Positions 20,169-27,340 of a stretch of DNA of 42,897 bases are shown here, piece after piece. Source of the DNA: Bordetella parapertussis (GTDB taxonomy: Bacteria; Pseudomonadota; Gammaproteobacteria; Burkholderiales; Burkholderiaceae_C). The notes beneath the pieces were generated by a model that was not told the origin of the DNA, ran no database searches, and worked only from the letters and a program-made list of their open reading frames with translations. Position numbers and translations under genes: made by a program. The first letter of the stretch is position 1; every line of letters begins with the position of its first letter. The DNA lies in assembly GCA_945878355.1 (NCBI GenBank), contig CAMCTC010000037.1, positions 1 to 42,897 of the forward strand. The letters are read 5' to 3'.

Positions 20169-20615
20169 ATGTCACCCCGCGAACCGCTCCGTCCGCTCCA
20201 TCCGGAAATCTTTCGGCCGGCCCCGGCTGCGGCCCCGACCTCGGTGGGCGCATGGCTGGGGGGCGCGCTGGCCCGGTTTCTGTCCCGATGACGTCATGCG
20301 CACGGGGTGTCCTTGCCGACCGACCCGGCGCACCTGGCTGCCTGCCTGAAGCCCGGCGAAGTGCTGCTGGTGGAGGGCGAGTCCCGGTTCTCGATCGGCA
20401 CCAAGTACCTGATGCAGTCGACCTGGTCGCATGCGGCGCTGTACGTGGGCGCAGCGCTCGGCGACCCGCTCAAGCGCTGCGTCGTCGAGGCGGACGTGAT
20501 CGAAGGCATCCGCGCCGTGGGCCTGGACGAGTTTGCGTGCCTGCACGTGCGGGTCCGCTGGCCGGTCGGACCAGCCCGGCGTCGGGCACGGGCGGGGCAG
20601 TGGATGACAAATTGA
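20169..20615 (+). pseudogene. NlpC/P60-type cysteine hydrolase (YiiX-like) gene, interrupted and truncated
   Basis: The frame from the ATG at 20169 runs 40 codons (to ALARFLSR) and meets an in-frame TGA at 20289. The same frame continues with DPAHLAACLKPGEVLLVEG, QSTWSHAALYVG and VEADVIEGIRAV, which are characteristic of YiiX-like NlpC/P60 hydrolases with the W-S-H-A catalytic histidine region. The C-terminal half, which carries the other conserved residues, is missing: similarity ends near 20600, just where the toxin-antitoxin promoter palindrome begins. A GTG at 20307 could restart translation of a fragment. Probably inactive. Its intact SigF-type promoter suggests a former member of the stress regulon. 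Confidence 0.7.
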
Positions 20616-20644
20616 CTTTCTATGGGGAAAGTAATATTGTCATC
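20603..20644 (+). promoter_or_regulatory. Palindromic promoter/operator of the MNT-HEPN pair
   Basis: Two 18-bp arms (20603-20620 and 20627-20644) match as an inverted repeat with about three mismatches around a 6-bp loop. Inside lies a strong promoter: TTGACT (20612-20617), 17 bp, TATTGT (20635-20640). The segment is AT-rich in a GC-rich setting. The -10 ends 6 bp before the GTG of the antitoxin-like gene, so the message may be leaderless. The palindrome covering both boxes is a natural autorepression site. Confidence 0.75.
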
Positions 20645-20646
20645 AC

Positions 20647-21294
20647 GTGCCCGCTCCGTCCCAGACCCAAAGCCACCTTCGGCATCCGTTGACCTTGCTG
20701 CTGGGCAGCGCGGGTCAGGTCCGCGTGTTGCGCGCGCTGGCCACAGCCCACTCGCCGCAGTCGGCACCTCAGGTGGCAGCAGCGGCCGGGCTCACGCCGC
20801 AGGGGGCGCGGGGCGTGCTGGACGCGATGACTCGCCAGCGGCTGGTCAAGGCCCTTGGCTCGGGGCGAACGCAGCTCTACGAACTGAACACCGGCCATCC
20901 GCTCGCGCCGGCAATGGCCGCCTTGTTCCGGGCCGAGCATCAGCGTTGGGACGGGCTCATGGGCGCGATCCGCGACGTGCTCGAGCGCCATGGCAACGTC
21001 GCTGCAGCATGGCTGTACGGCAGCGTGGCGCGTGGCGAGGACGCGCCTGACAGCGACGTGGACATCGCGCTCCTGGTCAGGTCCCAGGCCGTGGCCGACG
21101 AGGTTCGCGAGGCGCTCATGCCGCTGGAGGACGCGCAGCAGATCCGCATCTCCCTCACGGCACTGACGCCCCGAGAACTGGCGGCGCTGCCTGAAGACGA
21201 CGCCTGGTGGGCCAACGTCGCGCGAGAAGGCCGCGTGCTCAAGGGTGCAGCGCCGGATGAGGCACGGCGGCGCGTGGCCAGGGCGGCCGCATGA
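20647..21294 (+). CDS. Winged-helix nucleotidyltransferase (MNT-type, antitoxin candidate)
   Basis: A 215-residue protein. Residues about 13-80 form a winged helix-turn-helix (GQVRVLRALA, APQVAAAAGLT, GVLDAMTRQRLV, QLYELN). Residues about 95-200 are a minimal nucleotidyltransferase with YGSVARG and DSDVDIALLV, the G-S-x-x-R-G...S-D-x-D signature with both metal-binding aspartates. In the HEPN/MNT toxin-antitoxin family the MNT protein neutralises the HEPN toxin, in characterised cases by adenylylation. The attached DNA-binding domain probably recognises the palindrome just upstream. GTG start; the stop overlaps the next gene (ATGA). Confidence 0.8.
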   Translation: MPAPSQTQSHLRHPLTLLLGSAGQVRVLRALATAHSPQSAPQVAAAAGLTPQGARGVLDAMTRQRLVKALGSGRTQLYELNTGHPLAPAMAALFRAEHQRWDGLMGAIRDVLERHGNVAAAWLYGSVARGEDAPDSDVDIALLVRSQAVADEVREALMPLEDAQQIRISLTALTPRELAALPEDDAWWANVAREGRVLKGAAPDEARRRVARAAA

Positions 21295-21698
21295 CGGGCA
21301 AGGGTCCACGCAAGGTGGTCGACGGCGGCCATGCGCAGGCCAGGTTGCTGCAGGCTCGGGAGTTCCACGAATCCGCGCGAAGCCTCGTCACGCTGGCGCA
21401 GGCCAAGAGCTACAACGGCGCTGTCACGCTGATGGTCACCGCTGCCATCGCCTACAGCGATGCGATCACCGCCAAGGCCAGGGGCGTGGTCAACCAGCAG
21501 GACCATCAGCGTGCTCCCCGCCTGTTGCGTGAGGTGCTGGGCAACCGGCTGCCGGAAGGGCAGGACAGGTTCTTCCGAAAGCTGCTGGGCCGCAAGGACG
21601 AGGTGAACTACGGAACCCGCAGCACCACGCTCGAAGAGGCCCAGCGGTTGCTCTCGGCGCTTGACGACTTCGCCGTATGGGCGGAAGGCCTTGCTTGA
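21291..21698 (+). CDS. HEPN-like protein, toxin candidate partner of MNT
   Basis: A 135-residue all-helical protein translationally coupled to the nucleotidyltransferase gene. The segments ARLLQAREFHESARSLV, AVTLMVTAAIAYSDAITA and RKDEVNYGTRSTTLEEAQRL resemble HEPN-domain proteins. The canonical R-x4-6-H RNase motif is not obvious: the equivalent site reads RKDEVNY, so catalytic activity is uncertain. Context (MNT first, HEPN second, ATGA overlap, palindromic promoter) supports a toxin-antitoxin pair. The role could instead be non-nucleolytic. Confidence 0.6.
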   Translation: MTGKGPRKVVDGGHAQARLLQAREFHESARSLVTLAQAKSYNGAVTLMVTAAIAYSDAITAKARGVVNQQDHQRAPRLLREVLGNRLPEGQDRFFRKLLGRKDEVNYGTRSTTLEEAQRLLSALDDFAVWAEGLA

Positions 21699-22035
21699 CG
21701 AGATCGCGCCTCGCGCCAGCCCAGGACTTCCCATGAAGGCCCTTGCGATCGAGGTCACCATGCCGGTCGCGGAGCGGACGTGCCGTGGCACGAGGCCGCA
21801 GTCGTCGGGAAGGAAGCAAGTCGCTGCGACTCCGGCCACGGCCCACTCTGAGCGGCCTCTGCCAGTGGCTCGACGATCTGCTGGCCGACAGTTCGACCGG
21901 CCGCCTTGGATCGGCGAAACCGGGACGGCGGATGCCTCTTCAGGGTCGCCAGCCGCCGACCAGCCGCCGCGTCAGGTTGCCCTGAAGAGGTCGCTGGCGC
22001 CTGTGGTGCACCCGCGCGCTGAGCGGCAACCAGAT
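21699..22035. other. Non-coding gap with a perfect 11-bp inverted repeat
   Basis: No convincing gene in about 340 bp between the HEPN-like gene and the doxX remnant. It holds a perfect inverted repeat, CCTCTTCAGGG at 21935-21945 and CCCTGAAGAGG at 21980-21990, separated by 34 bp that contain a short direct repeat (cagccgcc). No T run follows, so it is not a clear terminator. It may be scar sequence of the acquired toxin-antitoxin segment. Confidence 0.45.
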
Positions 22036-22476
22036 TCAACCAGCGGTCGATCGGTTACGCCGCACCGCCAAGGCATGGTCAATGGACACCGCACCCGGCC
22101 CGCGCACCATCAGCCACAGCAACACCGCCGCCCACACACCATGCGTCGGATAGGCGGCGGGGTAGACCAGCAGCTGGATCACCGCCGTCATGACCAGCAG
22201 CCCCAGCGCGGCGAAGCGGGTGCCCAGGCCCAGCAGCAGCATCAGCGGCAACACATGCTCGCCCAGCGCGGCCAGCGTGGCGCCGAGCTCGGGTGAGATG
22301 AGCGGCAGCTGGTACTCGTCGCGGAACAGGTCCACCGCCGACGAGGACAGGCGCGGCATGCCCAGCTCGAAGCTGCCCGAAACGATGTCGATGGCGAGGC
22401 CTTCGATCTTGGTCTGGCCCGACTTCCAGAACACGGCTGCCACAGAGTGGCATCGCCTTGCTGGTGGGCGCTCCAT
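22036..22476 (-). pseudogene. doxX-family gene, 5'-truncated
   Basis: From about 22446 downstream the translation is a good DoxX membrane protein (SVAAVFWKSGQTKIEG, LPLMLLLGLGTRFAALGLL, AAYPTHGVWAAVLLWLMVRG, ending DHALAVRRN). It lacks the first residues and half of the first membrane span. Upstream, the frame runs into bufC sequence read out of frame. An ATG at 22476 could start a hybrid protein of 146 residues. DoxX is the usual last member of bufferin (gold/copper-induced) operons, so this is probably a deletion product of that operon. Confidence 0.65.
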
Positions 22477-22742
22477 AGCGACACGATGGGGTGTGGTGAT
22501 CGCACGATGGCCAGCGTTGGATGCAGTGCCAGCATCGTGCCTGCCAGGCGCTCCGACGCCTGCATCAGCCCCACCAGCGTCTGGACCTCGATGTGCTCTG
22601 CGTTGGCGGCATGGAAGGCACACAGGCGCGCCCATTCCAGCCGCGCGACGTCCGAGAGCTAGGGCAGCGCAGTGACGGGTTCGAAGTCAGCGATCCAGGC
22701 CGGCAACCCGGCGCCATAGCGGTGCATCAGCGAGAGGTCTTG
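22447..22742 (-). pseudogene. bufC (DUF2063) internal fragment with amber stop
   Basis: The frame reads [20 protein letters not shown] then PVTALP, an in-frame TAG at 22661, and continues LSDVARLEWARLCAFHAANA to SPHPIVSLWSAHQQGDATL. This matches the middle of DUF2063/BufC proteins, where a Tyr normally stands at the amber position (L-P-Y-L-x-D-V-A-R-L-E-W-A). Both ends are missing: the left joins the bufA1 3' end, and the right joins doxX out of frame. BufC helps its partner MNIO enzyme modify bufferins; this copy cannot be functional. Confidence 0.7.
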
Positions 22743-22999
22743 CTCTCGGTCTTCTCGCAGGTGCCCTTGGCCACCAGCTTCCAGGCGTTGCCCTGGTAGT
22801 CGCGGGTGCGGGTGCTGGTGCCGGCGCAGGTGGTGCCGGGGCCGGCGGCGCAGCCGTTCTTGCCCTTGAGCGCGACGCCGAAGCACTTTTCCTTGTCGGC
22901 GGGCTGGGCGTGCGTCGGGGCCTGGGCAAGGGCGAGGGCGGTACCGACGGCCAGTGCCAGGGCAGCGGCTTGAAATGAAGTGGGCGTGGACAGGGACAT
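22727..22999 (-). CDS. bufA1: Bufferin-1 precursor BufA1 (DUF2282), C-terminus altered
   Basis: A 90-residue secreted protein. The signal peptide is [18 protein letters not shown]...THAQ (cleavage near residue 32). The mature part has the four conserved cysteines of DUF2282 (KCFGVAL, NGC, TTC, GTC) and the typical YQGNAWKLV. Family knowledge: bufferins are metal-binding RiPPs in which the MNIO enzyme BufB (DUF692) with BufC converts cysteines to thiooxazoles that bind copper. Here bufB is absent and the last residues (KTESKTSR) appear replaced where the deletion joins bufC, so cysteines may stay unmodified unless an enzyme is encoded elsewhere. A GGAG ribosome site precedes the ATG. Confidence 0.82.
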   Translation of the reverse strand: MSLSTPTSFQAAALALAVGTALALAQAPTHAQPADKEKCFGVALKGKNGCAAGPGTTCAGTSTRTRDYQGNAWKLVAKGTCEKTESKTSR

Positions 23000-23205
23000 G
23001 GGATCACTCCTGGATGGATGAGGACGGGTTGCGGACACCACGGGAGCAATGCCCCGCTCGGTGAGCCGTCGCAGCCTGATGAGCGGTGCGGCGTGCTCCA
23101 CCCAACGATTGGTCGCAAGCAGCGTGGGGGGTTACGCCGATGCGGCTCAGGGTTTGTACGATGGAATGACAAATGCATGTCTGCCACCTGCTGACCAGTC
23201 GCCCT

Positions 23206-23231
23206 GTAACCGTTTCGCGCGTTGCTGCGAA
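23206..23231 (+). promoter_or_regulatory. SigF-type promoter for the arsS operon
   Basis: GTAACC (23206-23211), exactly 16 bp, then CGAA (23228-23231). Transcription would start near 23238, about 28 nt before the arsS ATG at 23266. It is a perfect match to the motifs at sigF and at the NlpC/P60-like gene, and the only promoter-like element I found in the gap 23000-23265. Confidence 0.8.
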
Positions 23232-23265
23232 TACCAGCCGTCGCTCCAATTCGAACCGATCACCC

Positions 23266-24297
23266 ATGCACGCCACGCTGCCCTTGCTCGCCGCCACCGA
23301 CTTCCCGCCTATCCGGCGCCGTTCGCTGGACACCCTTCAAGTCAACCTGGGCTACAAGTGCAACCAGAGCTGCCTGCATTGCCACGTCGCAGCCAGCCCG
23401 CAGCGCACGGAAATGATGGACGGCGACACGATCGCCCAGGTGATTGAGGTGCTGCGTGCGCGCAAGGTCGGGGCGCTGGACCTCACGGGCGGTGCGCCAG
23501 AGCTGAACGAGCACTTCCGGCACCTCGTGCGGCAGGCCCGGGCGCTGGGCGTGCGTGTCATCGACCGCTGCAACCTCACCATCCTGTCCGAGCCTGGGCA
23601 GGAAGACTTGGCGGCATTCCTGGCCGAGCAGGGTGTGGAAGTCACCGCGTCGCTGCCGTGCTACTCGCCAGCCAATGTCGACCGCCAGCGTGGCGATGGC
23701 GTCTTCGAGCGCAGCATCGCCGGGCTGCGTCAGCTCAATGCACTCGGTTACGGCGATCCGGCACATCACCTCAAGAGCGGCCTGGTGCTGAACCTCGTCT
23801 ACAACCCGCAGGGCGCGGTGCTGCCGCCGGCGCAGGGGCCGCTGGAGGCCGAGTACAAGCGCGAGCTGCTGCTGCACTTCGGCATTCGCTTCGACCACCT
23901 GTTCGCGCTGACCAACATGCCGATCCAGCGCTTCGGCAGCACGCTGGTCAGCAAGGGCACGTTCGGCACCTACCTGCAGCTGCTGCGCGGCAGCTACCGC
24001 AGCGAGAACCTGGAGACGGTGATGTGCCGCAGCCTGCTCAGCGTCGACTGGCAGGGCTTGCTCTACGACTGCGACTTCAACCAGATGCTGGGGCTGCGCG
24101 CCAACCTGGGCCGGAGCGCGCGACCGCACCTGCGTGACCTGCTGCAGCACGATGCGGCAGGCACGGACATCCGCATCGCCGATCATTGCTACGGCTGCAC
24201 CGCCGGCCAGGGCAGCAGCTGCGGCGGGGCGCTGGAGAACACTGCATCTGTCGCCACGGAAGTCGCGGTCGTTCACATCAGTGCGGCAGTGCGTTGA
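23266..24297 (+). CDS. arsS: Arsenosugar-type radical SAM protein ArsS
   Basis: A 343-residue radical SAM enzyme. The cluster-binding C-x3-C-x2-C is CNQSCLHC (Cys 32, 36, 39), preceded by DTLQVNLGYK. LDLTGGAPELN is the family's glycine-rich motif, and the C-terminal DUF3641 part has MCRSLLSVDWQG, YDCDFNQMLG and CYGCTAGQGSSCGG. ArsS joins a 5'-deoxyadenosyl group to methylated arsenic on the way to arsenosugars. The last Cys of GSSCGG is selenocysteine in some homologues; here it is an ordinary TGC codon. The ATG at 23266 follows the SigF promoter. The stop overlaps the next start (TGATG). No arsM gene is adjacent. Confidence 0.88.
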   Translation: MHATLPLLAATDFPPIRRRSLDTLQVNLGYKCNQSCLHCHVAASPQRTEMMDGDTIAQVIEVLRARKVGALDLTGGAPELNEHFRHLVRQARALGVRVIDRCNLTILSEPGQEDLAAFLAEQGVEVTASLPCYSPANVDRQRGDGVFERSIAGLRQLNALGYGDPAHHLKSGLVLNLVYNPQGAVLPPAQGPLEAEYKRELLLHFGIRFDHLFALTNMPIQRFGSTLVSKGTFGTYLQLLRGSYRSENLETVMCRSLLSVDWQGLLYDCDFNQMLGLRANLGRSARPHLRDLLQHDAAGTDIRIADHCYGCTAGQGSSCGGALENTASVATEVAVVHISAAVR

Positions 24298-26486
24298 TGG
24301 CCCACCCCTCGAAGGCCCTGCTGTGGGCCGGCGCGGCCGCCGTGGCACTGGCGGCCGCCTGGGCCTGGCAGCACTTCGGTCTGGGCGCGCTGCTGACCCT
24401 GGACCACCTCAAGGCCAGCCGCGATGCCCTGCAGGCGCAGGTGCTGAGCGCACCGCTGGCTACGGCCGCGGTCTTCCTCGCCGTCTACGTGGCTGGGGCG
24501 GCGCTGTCGATTCCCGGCGCACTGATCCTGACACTGGCTGCCGGCGCGATGTTCGGGCTGGGTTGGGGTCTGCTGCTGGTGAGCTTCGCGTCCAGCCTGG
24601 GCGCGCTGCTGGCCTTCCTGGCGGCGCGCTACCTGCTGCGCGACGCCATCCAGGCGCGCTTTGGCAAGGCGCTGGCGCCCATCAACGACGGCGTGAAGAA
24701 GGACGGCACGTTCTACCTGCTGACGCTGCGACTGGTGCCGGCGTTCCCGTTCTGGCTGATCAACCTGCTGATGGGCCTGACGCCCATGGGCGCGGGCCGG
24801 TTCTACCTCGTCAGCCAGCTCGGCATGCTGGCCGGCACAGCGGTGTACGTGAATGCGGGCACGCAACTGGCGGCCATCCAGTCGCCGGGCGACATCCTCT
24901 CGCCGGGTCTCTTGGGCAGCTTCGTGCTGCTGGGCCTGTTCCCGCTGCTGGTCAAGGCTGGGGTAGCCTGGCTCGAGCGGCGCAAGGTGTATGCGAAGTG
25001 GACGAAGCCTCGCTCCTTCGACCGCAACCTCGTCGTCATCGGCGCCGGTGCCGGTGGGCTGGTCTCCGCCTACATCGCCGCGGCCGTCAAGGCCAAGGTC
25101 ACGCTGATCGAAGGCCACAAGATGGGTGGCGACTGCCTGAACTTCGGCTGCGTGCCGAGCAAGGCGCTGATCCGCTCGGCCAAGATGGCGCGGGAGCTAA
25201 AAAAGGCGCATGAGTTGGGTGTGGCCGACGCGGCCGGCCGTGTGGACTTCGCGGCCGTGATGCAGCGTGTGCACGGGGTCATCGCCGACATTGAGCCGCA
25301 CGACTCTGTCGAGCGCTACACCGGCCTGGGCGTCGAGGTGCTGAAGGGCCATGCCCGCATCACCAGCCCCTGGACCGTCGAAGTGACACTGGCCGATGGC
25401 CGCAAACAGACGCTGACGACGAAGAACATCGTCATCGCCGCCGGGGCCAGCCCGTTCGTGCCGCCGATCCCGGGGCTGAAGGAAGCGGGCTTTCTCACCA
25501 GCGACACGGTCTGGGGCCTGACCGCGCTGCCGAAGCGTTTGGTGGTGCTGGGCGGTGGCCCGATCGGCAGCGAACTGGCGCAGAGCTTCGCGAGGCTGGG
25601 CAGCGCCGTGACGCAGGTGGAGATGGCGCCGCGCATCATGGTGCGCGAGGACCCGGAGGTCTCGGAACTGGTGGCCGCCTCGCTCCGCGCTGACGGCGTG
25701 AACGTGCTCACCGGGCACCAGGCGGTCCGCGTCGAGGTGGTGCAGGGTGCACAGGGACCGGAGAAGCGGCTGATTGCCAAGACCAGCGCCAAGGCTGGTG
25801 GTGCGGAGGTGGTGATCCCCTTCGACGAATTGCTGTGCGCCGTGGGCCGCAGCCCGCGCGTCACCGGCTACGGGCTGGAGGCGTTGGGCATCCCGCTCAC
25901 GCCCCGCAAGACCATAGAGACCAACGCCTACCTGCAGACGCTGTACCCCAACATCTACGCCGTGGGCGACGTGGCCGGGCCGTTCCAGTTCACGCACACC
26001 GCTGCGCACCAGGCCTGGTATGCGGCGGTCAACGCGCTGTTCGGTCGCTTCCGCCGCTTCAAGGCCGACTACAGCGTGATCCCCTGGGCCACCTTCACCG
26101 ACCCCGAGGTGGCGCGCGTGGGCCTGAGCGAGAGCGAGGCCAAGGAGCAGGGCGTGGCCTACGAAATGACGCGGTACGGCATCGACGACCTCGACCGTGC
26201 CATTGCCGACGGCACCGCGCACGGCTTTGTCAAGGTGCTGACCGTGCCGGGCAAGGACCGCATCCTCGGCGTGACCATCGTCGGCGAGCACGCCGGTGAC
26301 CTGCTGGCCGAATACGTGCTGGCCATGAAACACGGCCTGGGGCTGAACAAGATCCTCGGCACCATCCACACCTACCCCACGCTGGCCGAGGCGAACAAGT
26401 ACGTGGCAGGCGAATGGAAGCGCGCCCATGCGCCGCAGAAGTTGCTGCAGTGGGTGGGGCGGTATCACGCCTGGGAGCGGGCATGA
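24297..26486 (+). CDS. TVP38/TMEM64 - FAD disulfide reductase fusion protein
   Basis: A 729-residue fusion. Residues 1-225 are a TVP38/TMEM64 (SNARE-associated) membrane domain: SIPGALILTLAAGAMFGLGW, FLAARYLLRD, LRLVPAFPFWLINLLMGLT. Residues about 243-729 are a mercuric-reductase-like flavoprotein with FAD site VIGAGAGGLVSAY, redox pair Cys280/Cys285 in GGDCLNFGCVPSKAL, NAD(P) site VVLGGGPIGSELAQSF, and GDVAGPFQFTHTAAHQAW. The C-terminal catalytic HTYPTLAE is present. No N-terminal HMA domain or C-terminal vicinal Cys pair of MerA is seen, so Hg(II) reduction is unlikely. Coupled to arsS and to the next gene. Confidence 0.88.
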   Translation: MAHPSKALLWAGAAAVALAAAWAWQHFGLGALLTLDHLKASRDALQAQVLSAPLATAAVFLAVYVAGAALSIPGALILTLAAGAMFGLGWGLLLVSFASSLGALLAFLAARYLLRDAIQARFGKALAPINDGVKKDGTFYLLTLRLVPAFPFWLINLLMGLTPMGAGRFYLVSQLGMLAGTAVYVNAGTQLAAIQSPGDILSPGLLGSFVLLGLFPLLVKAGVAWLERRKVYAKWTKPRSFDRNLVVIGAGAGGLVSAYIAAAVKAKVTLIEGHKMGGDCLNFGCVPSKALIRSAKMARELKKAHELGVADAAGRVDFAAVMQRVHGVIADIEPHDSVERYTGLGVEVLKGHARITSPWTVEVTLADGRKQTLTTKNIVIAAGASPFVPPIPGLKEAGFLTSDTVWGLTALPKRLVVLGGGPIGSELAQSFARLGSAVTQVEMAPRIMVREDPEVSELVAASLRADGVNVLTGHQAVRVEVVQGAQGPEKRLIAKTSAKAGGAEVVIPFDELLCAVGRSPRVTGYGLEALGIPLTPRKTIETNAYLQTLYPNIYAVGDVAGPFQFTHTAAHQAWYAAVNALFGRFRRFKADYSVIPWATFTDPEVARVGLSESEAKEQGVAYEMTRYGIDDLDRAIADGTAHGFVKVLTVPGKDRILGVTIVGEHAGDLLAEYVLAMKHGLGLNKILGTIHTYPTLAEANKYVAGEWKRAHAPQKLLQWVGRYHAWERA

Positions 26487-27340
26487 CGACGTTGACCCGG
26501 CGCAATTGCTTGGGCTTCACGCTGACGGCGACGGCCGTCGCTGCGGGCTCGCTCGCTCCATTGCCGGTACGGGCGCAGTCCCCTGGCTTAGACCACAACC
26601 ACGCGGCCTGGACAGCCCTGCTGCGCAAGCACGTGCGGCTCGTTCGCGGCGGCCAGGCCACTCAGGTGGCCTACGCCGGCTTCAAGGCCGACCGCGCGGC
26701 GCTGAGGGCCTACCTCGACAGCCTGTCGGCCGTGACGCCCGCCACCTTCGGCGTGTGGGCCAAGGCCGAGCGGCAGGTCTTCCTCCTCAACGCCTACAAC
26801 GCCTTCACGGTCGAGCTCATCCTCACGCGCTACCCGGACCTGAAGTCGATCAAGGACCTCGGCAGCTTGCTCAGCAGCCCTTGGAAGCCGAAGTGGATCG
26901 CGCTGCTGGGCGATAAGGTGTCGCTGGACGACATCGAGCACGTCATGCTGCGCAAGCGCGGCGACTACGACGACCCGCGCGTGCACTTCGCGGTCAACTG
27001 CGCCAGCATCGGATGTCCAGCGCTGCGCGAAGAGGCCTTCGTCGCTGCGCGGCTTGAGGCGCAGATGGACGAGCAGACGATGCGCTTCATGAGCGACCGC
27101 ACGCGCAACCGCTTCAGCGCGCAGCGTGGGAGGCTCGAGCTGTCGAAGATCTTCGACTGGTACGGCGAGGACTTCCGGCTGGGGCACCGTGGCATCGCGT
27201 CGCTCCGGGCGTTTGCCGCGCGCTACGCCGATCAGCTGGCGGACGCACCCGCCGACCGCGAGCGCATCCGGGCGGGTGGCGTCGACATCGACCACACCGA
27301 CTACGACTGGGCGCTAAACGACGTTCGCGACGCACGATGA
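26483..27340 (+). CDS. DUF547 domain protein with Tat-like signal
   Basis: A 285-residue exported protein. The N-terminus has twin arginines (TRRNCLGFTLTATAVAAGSL) and an Ala-rich cleavage region (PVRAQS), so Tat export is probable. The body is DUF547, with FLLNAYNAFTVELIL, KWIALLGDKVSLDDIEHVML, DPRVHFAVNCASIGCPALR and KIFDWYGEDF. The VHFAVNCAS-x-GCP motif contains a conserved His-Cys pair, suggesting a cysteine-based enzyme related to transglutaminase-like folds (inference). DUF547 genes recur in ArsS-type clusters. ATGA overlaps at both ends. Confidence 0.85.
   Translation: MTTLTRRNCLGFTLTATAVAAGSLAPLPVRAQSPGLDHNHAAWTALLRKHVRLVRGGQATQVAYAGFKADRAALRAYLDSLSAVTPATFGVWAKAERQVFLLNAYNAFTVELILTRYPDLKSIKDLGSLLSSPWKPKWIALLGDKVSLDDIEHVMLRKRGDYDDPRVHFAVNCASIGCPALREEAFVAARLEAQMDEQTMRFMSDRTRNRFSAQRGRLELSKIFDWYGEDFRLGHRGIASLRAFAARYADQLADAPADRERIRAGGVDIDHTDYDWALNDVRDAR

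Noticed and set aside
22036..22635. The whole open frame taken as one intact membrane protein
   Set aside because: The first ~63 residues are bufC sequence in a wrong frame; only the part after about 22446 is DoxX-like.
24180..24240. Possible selenocysteine in ArsS (family includes selenoproteins)
   Set aside because: The codon in GSSCGG is TGC, an ordinary Cys, and the frame has no internal TGA.
24297..26486. Naming the flavoprotein merA (mercuric reductase)
   Set aside because: The CLNFGC redox pair is present, but the N-terminal HMA domain and the C-terminal vicinal Cys pair are absent, and the N-terminus is a TVP38 domain.
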